Shown in pieces: positions 41,395 to 49,158 of a stretch of 64,000 bases of DNA. The translations under genes and the position numbers were made by a program. This DNA comes from Candidatus Polarisedimenticolia bacterium. GTDB taxonomy: Bacteria; Acidobacteriota; Polarisedimenticolia; Gp22-AA2; AA152. Where the stretch lies: positions 88,266-152,265 of the forward strand of contig DASYRE010000032.1 of the NCBI GenBank assembly GCA_036004685.1. Reading direction: 5' to 3'. Positions within the stretch are counted from its first letter, which is position 1. Each line of letters starts with the position of its first letter. The notes below the pieces were generated by a model. It was not told the DNA's origin. It was given only the letters and a program-made list of their open reading frames with translations, and ran no database searches.

Positions 41395-42060
41395 TCAACG
41401 GGCGGCGCGCTTCTTGGCGCCACCCGACAGCATCCGGCGCAGCGCCTTGCCGACCCGGTACCAGCGGGGGGGGTGGTCGAGGGCTCGTCTCTCTTCGGCC
41501 GTGACGTCGCCGGGCGCGTGGCGGCTCTTGAGCTTCAGCGCGGCGCGTCGATCCGAGGCGCACGCCGCCTCGAACAACCCGCGCGCGGCGCCGCGGCGAA
41601 ACACCGCGGTCGAGAAGTCGACGAGGAAAGGTCCCCCGGTGGAGGAGAGGATCACGTCCCGGTGATGAAGGTCCCCGTGCGCCACGCCCGCCCGGTGGAC
41701 CGCCTCCAGCAGAGCGAGCAGTCGCGGGAAGAAGTTCGCCGGCAACTCTGCGCGAGGTATCCGCGACAGGTCGCGTCCCTCGATGAGCTCGACGGCGAAG
41801 GCGCAGGCATCGATTTGACCCGCGAAGGCTGGAATTCCGGGGATTCCGCGGAGCCGCTCGTAGGCGGCGCATTCACGGCGGATCATCCAGCGGCCGAGGG
41901 TTGCGCGGACCCAGGCCGGGCGCCGGGCATAATCCTTGATCGCCAGCCGCCGCCCCGTCTCTTCCCAGAGAAAGATGTCGGCCTTCGTCCAGTTCCTGCC
42001 CGATCGGTGCGGGGAGAGTTTCCGGGATGCGAGGCTCTCCCGGGTGGGGGGCGGCGCCAT
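41395..42060 (-). CDS. Kinase-fold protein of LPS/RIO type, paralogue A
   Basis: A 221-residue small protein kinase-like enzyme. It shows the ATP Lys in LAIKDY (K42), the conserved TLGRWMIRRECAAYERLRGIPGIP helix, the catalytic loop HGDLHHRD (H128, D130) and the metal Asp in LVDFS (D148). The usual catalytic-loop Asn is replaced by Asp at the eighth position. The C-terminus is basic, as in LPS kinases that work at the membrane. The ATG at 42060 follows GGAAG. It is divergent from a clear paralogue 57 bases away and may share a control region with it. The substrate is probably a lipid-linked sugar. Confidence 0.77.
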   Translation of the reverse strand: MAPPPTRESLASRKLSPHRSGRNWTKADIFLWEETGRRLAIKDYARRPAWVRATLGRWMIRRECAAYERLRGIPGIPAFAGQIDACAFAVELIEGRDLSRIPRAELPANFFPRLLALLEAVHRAGVAHGDLHHRDVILSSTGGPFLVDFSTAVFRRGAARGLFEAACASDRRAALKLKSRHAPGDVTAEERRALDHPPRWYRVGKALRRMLSGGAKKRAAR

Positions 42061-42117
42061 CGTCTTCCGCTTTATGTTACGATCAGCCAACTGGTTGCGT
42101 CGGTGGAGGATAGCACA

Positions 42118-42786
42118 TTGGAGCGGGCCCCACAAAGCGTTCCCCCGGCCGCGTCTCCCTCGCTCTGCCTCAATGAAGAGGATCTGCGCTCGGATCGGGT
42201 GCGGCTCCACAAAAAGGGGAGATGGGGCAAGGCCGACATCCTGCTCGCCGAGACCTCCTTCGGGAACGCGATCGTCAAGGATTTCGGCCGGAAGCTCCTC
42301 CCCGTGCGCTGGTACGGGCGCTGGCAGATTCGAAGGGAGGCCTCGATCTATCGCCGCCTCTCGGGAATTTCCGGCGTCCCCCGCTACTACGGCAGGATCG
42401 GCAAGAACGCCATGGCGATCGAATACATCGAAGGGGAGCGAATCTCCCACTGGAAGCGGCGCGAGCTTCCCCCGGCCCTTTTCTCCCGCCTCCGAAGACT
42501 CATCGATGAGATTCACTCGCGGGGGATCGTTCACATCGATTTGAGGAAAAGGGACAACATCCTCGTCGACGCGTCCGGCGAAGTCTTCATCATCGACTTC
42601 AACGCCTCTTTCCGCTTCCCGCCGGGCAGCCGCGGGGCGCGCTGGCTCCTTCCCTCGCTACGGAAGATCGACCACTTCGGGTTCCTGAAATGGAAGGCCG
42701 CTCTCGCCCCGGGGCAGCTCAGCGAGGCGGAGCGGAGCGCCTTCCAGCGGATGACCTTCCTCCGGCGGTTCTGGATATTCAAGTGA
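42118..42786 (+). CDS. Kinase-fold protein of LPS/RIO type, paralogue B
   Basis: A 222-residue kinase-like protein that aligns with paralogue A along its full length: NAIVKDFGRKL (K54), YGRWQIRREASIYRRLSGISGVP, catalytic loop HIDLRKRDN (H139, D141, N147) and IIDFN (D160). Unlike A it keeps an Asn in the catalytic loop, one place later than usual or aligned by a shift. The start is a TTG at 42118 with GGAGG eight bases upstream. Its stop overlaps the GTG of the GT2 gene, so phosphorylation and glycosyl transfer may act on the same product. Confidence 0.77.
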   Translation: MERAPQSVPPAASPSLCLNEEDLRSDRVRLHKKGRWGKADILLAETSFGNAIVKDFGRKLLPVRWYGRWQIRREASIYRRLSGISGVPRYYGRIGKNAMAIEYIEGERISHWKRRELPPALFSRLRRLIDEIHSRGIVHIDLRKRDNILVDASGEVFIIDFNASFRFPPGSRGARWLLPSLRKIDHFGFLKWKAALAPGQLSEAERSAFQRMTFLRRFWIFK

Positions 42787-43532
42787 GCGCGCCCGCCGTC
42801 TCGGTCGTGATTCCGGTGCGCGACGAGCGGGAGAACCTGCGCCCGCTCTGGGAGGAGCTGCGCGTCGCGCTGCAAAAGCTCGACCGGGGCTTCGAGGCGA
42901 TCTTCGTGGACGACGGCAGCGGCGACGGAAGCGCGGAGGCGCTCGACCGGCTGGCGCGGGAGGATCCCAGAATCCGGGTTTTTCACCTCGAAGAGCCTTC
43001 CGGCCAGTCTGCGGCGCTGGAGACCGGCTTCCGCGCATCCCGCGGCGATTTCGTCGTCACGATCGACGCCGATCTCCAGAACGATCCGGTCGACATCCCG
43101 CTCCTCCTGGATCGCATGGGGGCGCTCGACCTGCTCGCGGGATACCGGCTGGACCGGCGCGACTCGGTCCTGCGCCGGATCTCCTCCCGGCTGGCGAATC
43201 GCATCCGCGACCGCGTCACGGGAGACGCGATCCGCGACGCCGGATGCACCTTGAAAGTCTTCCGCCGCCGCTGCCTCGAGAGGATCCTTCTCTACGACGG
43301 CATGCACCGCTTCCTGCCGACGCTGCTGCGCCTCGAGGGGTACCGGGTGGGAGAGGCCCCGGTGCGGCATCGGCCGAGGGTCTGGGGCTCTTCCAAGTAC
43401 AACGTCAGAGGACGGCTGTTCCGCACGTTCGTCGATCTCCTCGCCGTGAGGTGGATGATCAAGCGGCGGCTGAGAGTCCGGATGAAAACGGCGCCGGTCA
43501 GCGAGCGGGGGCGAAGTAGCCGGGCCGGGTGA
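42783..43532 (+). CDS. Polyprenyl-phosphate glycosyltransferase, GT2 (DPM1-like)
   Basis: A 249-residue GT-A enzyme without membrane helices. Hallmarks are SVVIPVRDERENL, the FVDDGSGDGSAE nucleotide loop, VVTIDADLQNDP with the DxD-type metal site, and the MHRFLPTLLRLEGYRVGEAPVRHRPRVWGSSKYN stretch typical of DPM1/ArnC-type enzymes that load mannose, glucose or modified sugars onto undecaprenyl phosphate. The GTG at 42783 overlaps kinase B. GT-C enzymes in the window could use its product. The last 35 bases overlap the VWFA gene on the other strand. Confidence 0.85.
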   Translation: MSAPAVSVVIPVRDERENLRPLWEELRVALQKLDRGFEAIFVDDGSGDGSAEALDRLAREDPRIRVFHLEEPSGQSAALETGFRASRGDFVVTIDADLQNDPVDIPLLLDRMGALDLLAGYRLDRRDSVLRRISSRLANRIRDRVTGDAIRDAGCTLKVFRRRCLERILLYDGMHRFLPTLLRLEGYRVGEAPVRHRPRVWGSSKYNVRGRLFRTFVDLLAVRWMIKRRLRVRMKTAPVSERGRSSRAG

Positions 43533-44703
43533 CGAGCCGCACGCCGGGGCGCGAAGCCTCCACGCGCAGGGTGCGCCAACGTCCGTCACGCCGGCCGTTC
43601 AGGGGGGAGTACGCCAGCGAGTACTGGCGGCTCAGGTCCTCCGAGATCCGCCGGTAGACGTCCGCCAGCTGTCCCGGACGCTCGGGGTTGTAGAAGCGCC
43701 CTCCGGTCTTCTCGGAAAGGGTCTCCAGGATCTCCTTGAGGCTGTGGCGTTGCGCGAGGTCGGTCTCGTCCTCGAGTCGCGCACCCAGGCCGATGGCGTA
43801 GACCGTCACCTCGCCGCGGACCACCGCGTCGAGCGCCTCTTCGAACAGATGAAGGCTTCCCGGCGTGTTCTCCTTCAGCGCCTGATCCCTGCCGTCCGAC
43901 AGAAGAACCAGCGCCTTTCGTCCCTCGAGATCCTTCAGGCGGGAGGCTCCCTCGACGAGCGCGTCGTAGAGCGCCGTTCCTCCTTCCGGCTCGATTCCGA
44001 GGATCGCTTTCTCCAGGCGCTTGCGATTCCCGGTGATGGCCTCGATTTCCTTCACCGTGTCGCTGAAGCTCATCACGAGCAGTCGGTCGGGCGCTTGCAT
44101 CTTGTGGACGAACTCCGCCGCCGATTTCCGCGCGATTTCCATCCGCCGCCCCGTCCCCATGCTGTTGGACGAATCGATCAGCAGCGCGATCGAAAGGGGC
44201 TGCCGCGCGGCGGTGAAATGGCTGATCTCCTGCGGGACGCCGTCCTCGAAGACGCGGAACTCCTCGCGGCGCAGATCGCTGACGCCTTCCCCTTTTTCGT
44301 CGAACGCGTTCACGAAGAGGTTGACGAGAGCCACGGACTCGCGCTCCCCGATGCGGAGAGGGGGCGTCTCCATCACGGCCGACGCGGTGTTGCCCGCGGT
44401 GTCCGTCGCCACGGCCCGCAGGCGGTGCGGGAGGAATTCCGGGCCTGCGTTCCAGACGATCTCGAAGGGAGGTTTCTCCAGGGTCGCGACGTGCTGATCG
44501 TCGATGAAAAGATCGATCTTCAGGAGGCGGCTTCCCTCCGGAAGGGTGACGGCCAGCGCCACGCGCGTCTCGCCGCTCACCGGCCGGTGCGCGGCCGGGG
44601 CCGCGAAGCGCAGCGACAGCTCGCCGGGCTCGGCCGCGGCGAGCAGGAGGATCGACAGGGCCGCGAGCCAGAGGGTCGATCGAGGACGGCGCGGGCGCCC
44701 CAT
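43498..44703 (-). CDS. Exported VWFA-related protein (Acidobacteriota type)
   Basis: A 401-residue exported protein. It has a signal peptide (about 8-24), an Ig-like strand region (about 30-120: GETRVALAVTLPEGSRLLKIDLFID), the VNAFDEKGEGVSDLRREEFRVFEDGVPQ segment, and a von Willebrand A domain from about residue 165 with the MIDAS motif LLIDSSNSMG. It ends RPGVRLVTRPGYFAP, the ending usual in the VWFA-related family that is expanded in Acidobacteriota (TIGR03436, by memory). The function of the family is unknown. It follows proS by 10 bases and is the last gene of its operon. Confidence 0.87.
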   Translation of the reverse strand: MGRPRRPRSTLWLAALSILLLAAAEPGELSLRFAAPAAHRPVSGETRVALAVTLPEGSRLLKIDLFIDDQHVATLEKPPFEIVWNAGPEFLPHRLRAVATDTAGNTASAVMETPPLRIGERESVALVNLFVNAFDEKGEGVSDLRREEFRVFEDGVPQEISHFTAARQPLSIALLIDSSNSMGTGRRMEIARKSAAEFVHKMQAPDRLLVMSFSDTVKEIEAITGNRKRLEKAILGIEPEGGTALYDALVEGASRLKDLEGRKALVLLSDGRDQALKENTPGSLHLFEEALDAVVRGEVTVYAIGLGARLEDETDLAQRHSLKEILETLSEKTGGRFYNPERPGQLADVYRRISEDLSRQYSLAYSPLNGRRDGRWRTLRVEASRPGVRLVTRPGYFAPAR

Positions 44704-44713
44704 AGGGGGGATA

Positions 44714-46144
44714 TCAATAGGCTCGGGCGAGATAGACCCGGGTCTCGGCCGGCGAGCCGCAGTAGAGGCAGGGGCCCCGCCGGTCCTGTCCCTGGAGAGG
44801 AATGCAGCGGATGGTCGCCTTCGTCTCTTCCTTGATCATCGACTCGCACCGGGGGGCCCCGCACCAGAGGGCTTCGAAGAATCCGCCGAGACTCTCGAGC
44901 TGCTCCTTGAACTCGGCGTAACTGCCGGCCGGACGCGTGTTCTCGTCGCGGAACTTGAGGGCGCGCTCGTAAATGCCCTTCTGGATCGAGGCGAGCAGCT
45001 CCGGAACCCGGCTCTCCAGCCCGTCCCAGGGCACGGGCTGCTTTTTCCGATCCAGCCGGGAGACGGCGGTGACCTGACGCTGCGCCACGTCCCGGGGGCC
45101 CAGCTCGAGGCGCAGCGGCACCCCTTTCAGCTCCCATTCGTTGAACTTGAAGCCAGGCGACAGCTCCTCCCGCATGTCGGCGTGCAGGCGGACCCGCCCG
45201 CCCAGCGAATTCCGGATCGCCTCGACGGCTTCCCGCACCTGGCTCTTCTCTTCCTCGGTCTTCCAGATGGGGACCAGTGCCACCTGCGTCGGGGCCAGCG
45301 CCGGAGGAAGGACGAGGCCCTGGTCGTCCCCGTGGCCGAGGACCATCGCGCCGATCAACCGCGTCGACACCCCCCAGCTCGTCTGCCAGACATAGTCCAT
45401 GCCCCCTTCCCGGTTCTGGAACTTCACGTCGAAGACCTTCGAGAAGTTCTGGCCGAGGTTGTGGGAAGTTCCCGCCTGGAGGGCCCGCCCGTCTTGCATC
45501 AGCGCCTCCATGCAGTACGTTCTCAGGGCGCCCGCGAACTTCTCCTGCTCGCTCTTGATGCCGCGCAACACGGGAAGGGCCATCTCCGATTCGACGAAAT
45601 CGCAGTAGAGGTCGAGGATCCGCAGCGTCTCCTCTTCGGCTTCCTGCTCCGTCGCGTGCGCGGTGTGGCCCTCCTGCCAGAGAAACTCGGTCGTGCGCAG
45701 GAACAGCCGCGTTCTCATCTCCCAGCGCACGACGTTGGCCCACTGGTTGAGCAGCAGCGGGAGGTCCCGGTAGGAGCGGATCCATTTCGAGAACATGCTG
45801 TAGATGATCGTCTCCGAGGTCGGCCGGACGATCAGCCTCTCTTCCAGCTCTTTGCCGCCGCCGATCGTCACGACCGCCAGCTCGGGGGAAAAGCCCTCCA
45901 CGTGGGCCTTCTCCCGGTGCAGGAAGCTCTCGGGGATGAACAGCGGGAAATAGGCGTTCTGGTGCCCGGTCTCCTTGAATCGCGCGTCGAGCGAGCCCTG
46001 GATCCGCTCCCACAGGGCGTAGCCCAGCGGCCGGATCACCATGCAACCTTTGACCGGTGAGTAGTCCGCGAGCTCCGAGCGCGTCACGACGTCGGTGTAC
46101 CAGCGGGCCGGGTCCTCTTTTCTCGAGGTGATGACCTTGGACAT
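44714..46144 (-). CDS. proS: Prolyl-tRNA synthetase, archaeal/eukaryotic type
   Basis: Class II synthetase charging tRNA-Pro. The 476-residue protein lacks the editing insertion of E. coli ProS. It shows SPVKGCMVIRPLGYALWE, motif 2 in VVRWEMRTRLFLRTTEFLWQEGHTAH, motif 3 in VLGHGDDQGLVLPPALAP, an anticodon domain, and a C-terminal zinc module (CGAPRC...CLYCG) ending in the Tyr typical of this type. The ATG at 46144 is chosen over an upstream TTG at 46153. It lies in an operon with nfi and pcm. Confidence 0.96.
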   Translation of the reverse strand: MSKVITSRKEDPARWYTDVVTRSELADYSPVKGCMVIRPLGYALWERIQGSLDARFKETGHQNAYFPLFIPESFLHREKAHVEGFSPELAVVTIGGGKELEERLIVRPTSETIIYSMFSKWIRSYRDLPLLLNQWANVVRWEMRTRLFLRTTEFLWQEGHTAHATEQEAEEETLRILDLYCDFVESEMALPVLRGIKSEQEKFAGALRTYCMEALMQDGRALQAGTSHNLGQNFSKVFDVKFQNREGGMDYVWQTSWGVSTRLIGAMVLGHGDDQGLVLPPALAPTQVALVPIWKTEEEKSQVREAVEAIRNSLGGRVRLHADMREELSPGFKFNEWELKGVPLRLELGPRDVAQRQVTAVSRLDRKKQPVPWDGLESRVPELLASIQKGIYERALKFRDENTRPAGSYAEFKEQLESLGGFFEALWCGAPRCESMIKEETKATIRCIPLQGQDRRGPCLYCGSPAETRVYLARAY

Positions 46145-46183
46145 GATCTCCAATTCTTTCCGATGATCGGACTCAGGAGCGAG

Positions 46184-46831
46184 TCAGCCGTGCACCAATG
46201 GGACGAAGCGGACCGGGAGGAGATTTCGGGCGACGTCCCCTTCGGCGGTCCGGGTAATCATCATGAGATCCTGATGCTCGACGCCGAGAGGCAGGACCAG
46301 CCGTCCCCCGATCGCCAGCTGCTCGAGCAGGGCCGGAGGCACGGCTTCGGCCGAAGCGGCGGCCAGAATGGCGCCGAACGGAGCCTCCTCGGGCCAGCCC
46401 TGGCGCCCGTCCCCCACGGCGAAACGAACGTTGCCGTAGCCGAGCTCCGCGAGCCTTTGACGCGCGATTCGTGAGAGGGGCTCGTGGATTTCGAGCGTGA
46501 AGACCTCCCCGCCCATCTCCGCCAGGACCGCGGTCTGGTAGCCCGAGCCTGTCCCGACTTCCAAGATCCTTTCGCCGCCTCTCAATTGGAGCTGCTCGGT
46601 CATGAACGCCACGATGTAAGGCTGGGAGATCGTCTGATCCAGCCCGATCGGAAGCGGGCGATCCTCGTAGGCATGCTCCAGGCTCGCAGCGTCCACGAAG
46701 CGATGCCGGGGCACTTTTCTCATCGCCCGCAAGACGCGCGGATCCCGGATTCCTCTCGCCTCGATCTGGCTGCGGACCATGTTTTCCCGGAGCCGCGCCC
46801 ACTTCGTCTCGAGGCCGGAATTCTCGCTCAA
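46184..46831 (-). CDS. pcm: Protein-L-isoaspartate O-methyltransferase
   Basis: Repairs isoaspartyl damage in proteins using SAM. The 215-residue product has MVRSQIEARGIRDPRVLRAM, the PLPIGLDQTISQPYIVA region, motif I LEVGTGSGYQTAVLAEM and the GGRLVLPLG motif. The start is a TTG at 46831, overlapping the nfi stop by 4 bases; no ATG fits near the family N-terminus. ProS follows 39 bases later. Confidence 0.94.
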   Translation of the reverse strand: MSENSGLETKWARLRENMVRSQIEARGIRDPRVLRAMRKVPRHRFVDAASLEHAYEDRPLPIGLDQTISQPYIVAFMTEQLQLRGGERILEVGTGSGYQTAVLAEMGGEVFTLEIHEPLSRIARQRLAELGYGNVRFAVGDGRQGWPEEAPFGAILAAASAEAVPPALLEQLAIGGRLVLPLGVEHQDLMMITRTAEGDVARNLLPVRFVPLVHG

Positions 46832-47592
46832 GGATCGCTCCGACGGATCGGCCCGGAATGCGCGCGGATTCTAACATATCCGGCCGCGGGCGCCGCGGTC
46901 GGCCGGCGCCTTCCGAGGGCGTTCCGGCGCATCCGGGACACTTCGAGATCGGCGAGGCGCGTCGGCTCCGGAATCCGGTAGCGCCCCGCGCAGCGCATCG
47001 CCCAGGTCGCCGCCTGGCCGACGGAAAGGCGATGGCCCGGGGAGACGAAGACGGGTCGCGCTCCTTCCCGGGTCCGGAGCGCCGTCCCGACCCGCTTCGC
47101 CTCGAAAAGCAGGCCGCGGCGCCCTCCGCGGCGCCCAGGCACTTCCGCGTGCTCGCCCACCAGGATGGTCTTCGCGCATCCGAGCGTCGGAATGTCCAGG
47201 AGAAGCCCGAGGTGGCAGGCGAGCCCGAATCGCCGCGGATGCGCGAGCCCCTGCCCATCGCAAAAGATCAGGTCGGGCTTGCGTCCCAGGCGGCGGAATG
47301 CGCGGAGCAGGGGAGGGATCTCGCGAAAGCTCAGAAGGCCCGGGATGTAAGGGAAGGGGGAACGCCCGCTCGCCCGCGCGACCTCCAGGACCGACAGGCC
47401 CGGCCACTCCAGAAGGACGACGGCGGCGTGGAATCGGCCGGAGCCCGGATCGTACGAGACGTCGGCGCCGGCCACGCATCGAATCGGGCCACGGAAGGGG
47501 CTGATGGAGACTCTCTCCGCCAGGCGGCGCTGGAGCCGGATGGCGCTGCGCGGCGACAGGCGCCAGGAATGACGCAGGGCAATCGTGATCAT
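46828..47592 (-). CDS. nfi: Endonuclease V
   Basis: DNA-repair nuclease that nicks near deoxyinosine. The 254-residue protein has CVAGADVSYDPG with the first catalytic Asp, the substrate wedge PYIPGLLSFREIPPLL, FCDGQGLAHPRRFGLACHLG with the second Asp, and VSPGHRLSVGQAA. The C-terminal 40 residues are Arg-rich and longer than in E. coli Nfi. GAGGAGGACG directly precedes the ATG at 47592. It is first in nfi-pcm-proS-VWFA. Confidence 0.93.
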   Translation of the reverse strand: MITIALRHSWRLSPRSAIRLQRRLAERVSISPFRGPIRCVAGADVSYDPGSGRFHAAVVLLEWPGLSVLEVARASGRSPFPYIPGLLSFREIPPLLRAFRRLGRKPDLIFCDGQGLAHPRRFGLACHLGLLLDIPTLGCAKTILVGEHAEVPGRRGGRRGLLFEAKRVGTALRTREGARPVFVSPGHRLSVGQAATWAMRCAGRYRIPEPTRLADLEVSRMRRNALGRRRPTAAPAAGYVRIRAHSGPIRRSDP

Positions 47593-47644
47593 CGTCCTCC
47601 TCGAACCGCGGGGAGCTCCTGGCCCATCCCTTGGAGCGATTGCG

Positions 47645-47673
47645 TTGACACCCTTTCGAGGCCTTTCTAGAAT
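47645..47673 (+). promoter_or_regulatory. Promoter of the lipoprotein gene at 47.7 kb
   Basis: TTGACA (47645-47650), a 17-base spacer and TAGAAT (47668-47673). This is the best match to the -10 form seen throughout the window. The +1 would be near 47680. Confidence 0.75.
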
Positions 47674-47739
47674 GCCTTAGGTCGGTGGCCCGAAGAAAGA
47701 GGATTTAGCGGCGGAGAACCCGCCCCAGCGGAGGAGGCG

Positions 47740-48396
47740 ATGAACGGACAGCGCATCGTATCCGGCGTCGGCCTCCTTCTTTTGCTTCTTGGATGCGGAG
47801 TCCAGGTTCCCCAGGAATCAAAGCTGGTTTTCAAGTACTCCGAGGGGATCTGGAACCTCAACCAGCCCATCTACCGGGACCATTATCTCGCCTGTCACCC
47901 GGATGCCGCGCCCCAGGATCTGTCGGAGCGGGTTAAGCGCTATGAAGAGGCTCGCAAGACAGGGCATGTGACCTTTTCATCCGACGGCGTCGAGGTCATC
48001 AAGCTGGGGGCCCTGGGCAACGGAGCCTTTTTCAAGGTTCACGATTCCGTGACGGCCGGTCCCTCCATGACATTCCGAAGCATTCTGAGGCCCGAGTACG
48101 TCAACATCAATTTCAACGAGTTTCCCCCAGGCGCCATCCTGTACATCATGGGAAGGCCCCTTGGAACGATTATCCGGCTGCGGCCAGGGAAGACGCCGGG
48201 CCCGAAGCGTGAGGTTGTCGAGTCGGTGGACCTAAAATGGACCTGGATCCGGCTGCCCGAGGGTTCGGCGGCGGAATGGTGCCTGCAATCGATCGAGCCC
48301 GATCCCGCCTCGGCGAAGTACAGGAGCATCGAGCTGAAGGAGGAGCCGCTGGAAGATCCCGCGGCCCCCAAGGAACAAGGCCCGGCAACGCCCTAG
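47740..48396 (+). CDS. Lipoprotein of unknown function
   Basis: A 218-residue protein with a lipoprotein signal: hydrophobic VGLLLLLLGC with the lipid-bearing Cys19. No family is recognised in the rest. It has a mixed alpha/beta look with HYLACHPDAAP, a strand-rich middle (VEVIKLGALGNGAFFKV, PEYVNINFNEFPPGAILYIMG) and an acidic, Pro-rich tail. GGAGGAGGCG lies right before the ATG at 47740, and a strong promoter precedes it. It converges with another exported protein gene 18 bases past its stop. Confidence 0.72.
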   Translation: MNGQRIVSGVGLLLLLLGCGVQVPQESKLVFKYSEGIWNLNQPIYRDHYLACHPDAAPQDLSERVKRYEEARKTGHVTFSSDGVEVIKLGALGNGAFFKVHDSVTAGPSMTFRSILRPEYVNINFNEFPPGAILYIMGRPLGTIIRLRPGKTPGPKREVVESVDLKWTWIRLPEGSAAEWCLQSIEPDPASAKYRSIELKEEPLEDPAAPKEQGPATP

Positions 48397-48414
48397 CGGG
48401 CTCTCGCGACCACC

Positions 48415-48879
48415 TCAGGGGACGCGCATCACCTGGACTTTAACGAAGTTGGATCGGACTTGCTTCCCGTCCTTCCCTTCCACGACGAGGCGGTAGAGGT
48501 AGGCGCCTGGGGAATACAAGTCGAAGGTCTTGCTGAAGGAAGTAACCACCGAGACTTCCTCCTCTCCGTGGACGCACCGGGGCGCCTCGCTGAGCTTGGT
48601 TCCGGTCTCGGGAGCTGAGCCGGGATCCACTCGGATCCAGGTGACCACGGCGTGGCAGAAGTTGGGATCGCGGTCGCCGACGCCGCTGAGGGTCGCGACG
48701 AGCTGCACGCTCAGGGGCGGAAACCCGAAGGCCGGAGTGGCGGACAGGACGATCTTGGGGTTCTTGCGCCCCTCCTCCCGGGGCTCCTTGTGGGCGGCCT
48801 GGAGCGGCCCGTGGGTAAAACCCACGGCCAGCGCCCCGAGGAGAATCGCGCCGCGATAGAGCCGTAGGGAAGGCTTCAT
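48415..48879 (-). CDS. Small exported protein, Ig/PKD-like
   Basis: A 154-residue protein with a signal peptide ending near LQAAHKE (about residue 30). The mature part reads like one PKD or Ig-like domain: KIVLSATPAFGFPPLSVQLVATLSG, then AVVTWIRVDPG, and YSPGAYLYRLVVEGKDGKQVRSNFVKVQV. Two Cys residues may form a disulfide. The ATG at 48879 follows AAGGACGAGG; a TTG at 48894 is less likely. Its role is unknown; such domains bind proteins or glycans. Confidence 0.7.
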   Translation of the reverse strand: MKPSLRLYRGAILLGALAVGFTHGPLQAAHKEPREEGRKNPKIVLSATPAFGFPPLSVQLVATLSGVGDRDPNFCHAVVTWIRVDPGSAPETGTKLSEAPRCVHGEEEVSVVTSFSKTFDLYSPGAYLYRLVVEGKDGKQVRSNFVKVQVMRVP

Positions 48880-48908
48880 CCTCGTCCTTTTCAAAGGAAA
48901 CTAGATTA

Positions 48909-48937
48909 ACTCTAGCGTCCGGGTCGACGCGGGTCAA
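48909..48937 (-). promoter_or_regulatory. Promoter of the PKD-like exported protein gene
   Basis: On the minus strand TTGACC (48937-48932), a 17-base spacer and TAGAGT (48914-48909). A short inverted repeat, CTAGA-N5-TCTAG (48901-48915), overlaps the -10 and +1. The rest of the gap to 49158 shows nothing I can name. Confidence 0.6.
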
Positions 48938-49158
48938 GGGAGCCGGAATCGGAGCTTCATTGGGGTTCTCCTGTACTCCGCGCGTGACAGCCGATGTCCA
49001 TTAATACGTAAAGCCGCGCGCCCCGGTCGGGGTTCTTCGTGGAAGTGCCTGGAGGCCATGGGTTTCCGGAAAGGGCGCTCTTGGCACGTTTCTGGCTCCT
49101 TCTGAAAAGCACGAAGACGCGGGCCGGTCGTAGCGGACTGAGCCCAAGGAGGGGTAAG

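Noticed and set aside
44504..46060. 518-residue open frame antisense to proS and the VWFA gene
   Set aside because: It spans two real genes on the other strand and lacks any motif; a shadow frame.
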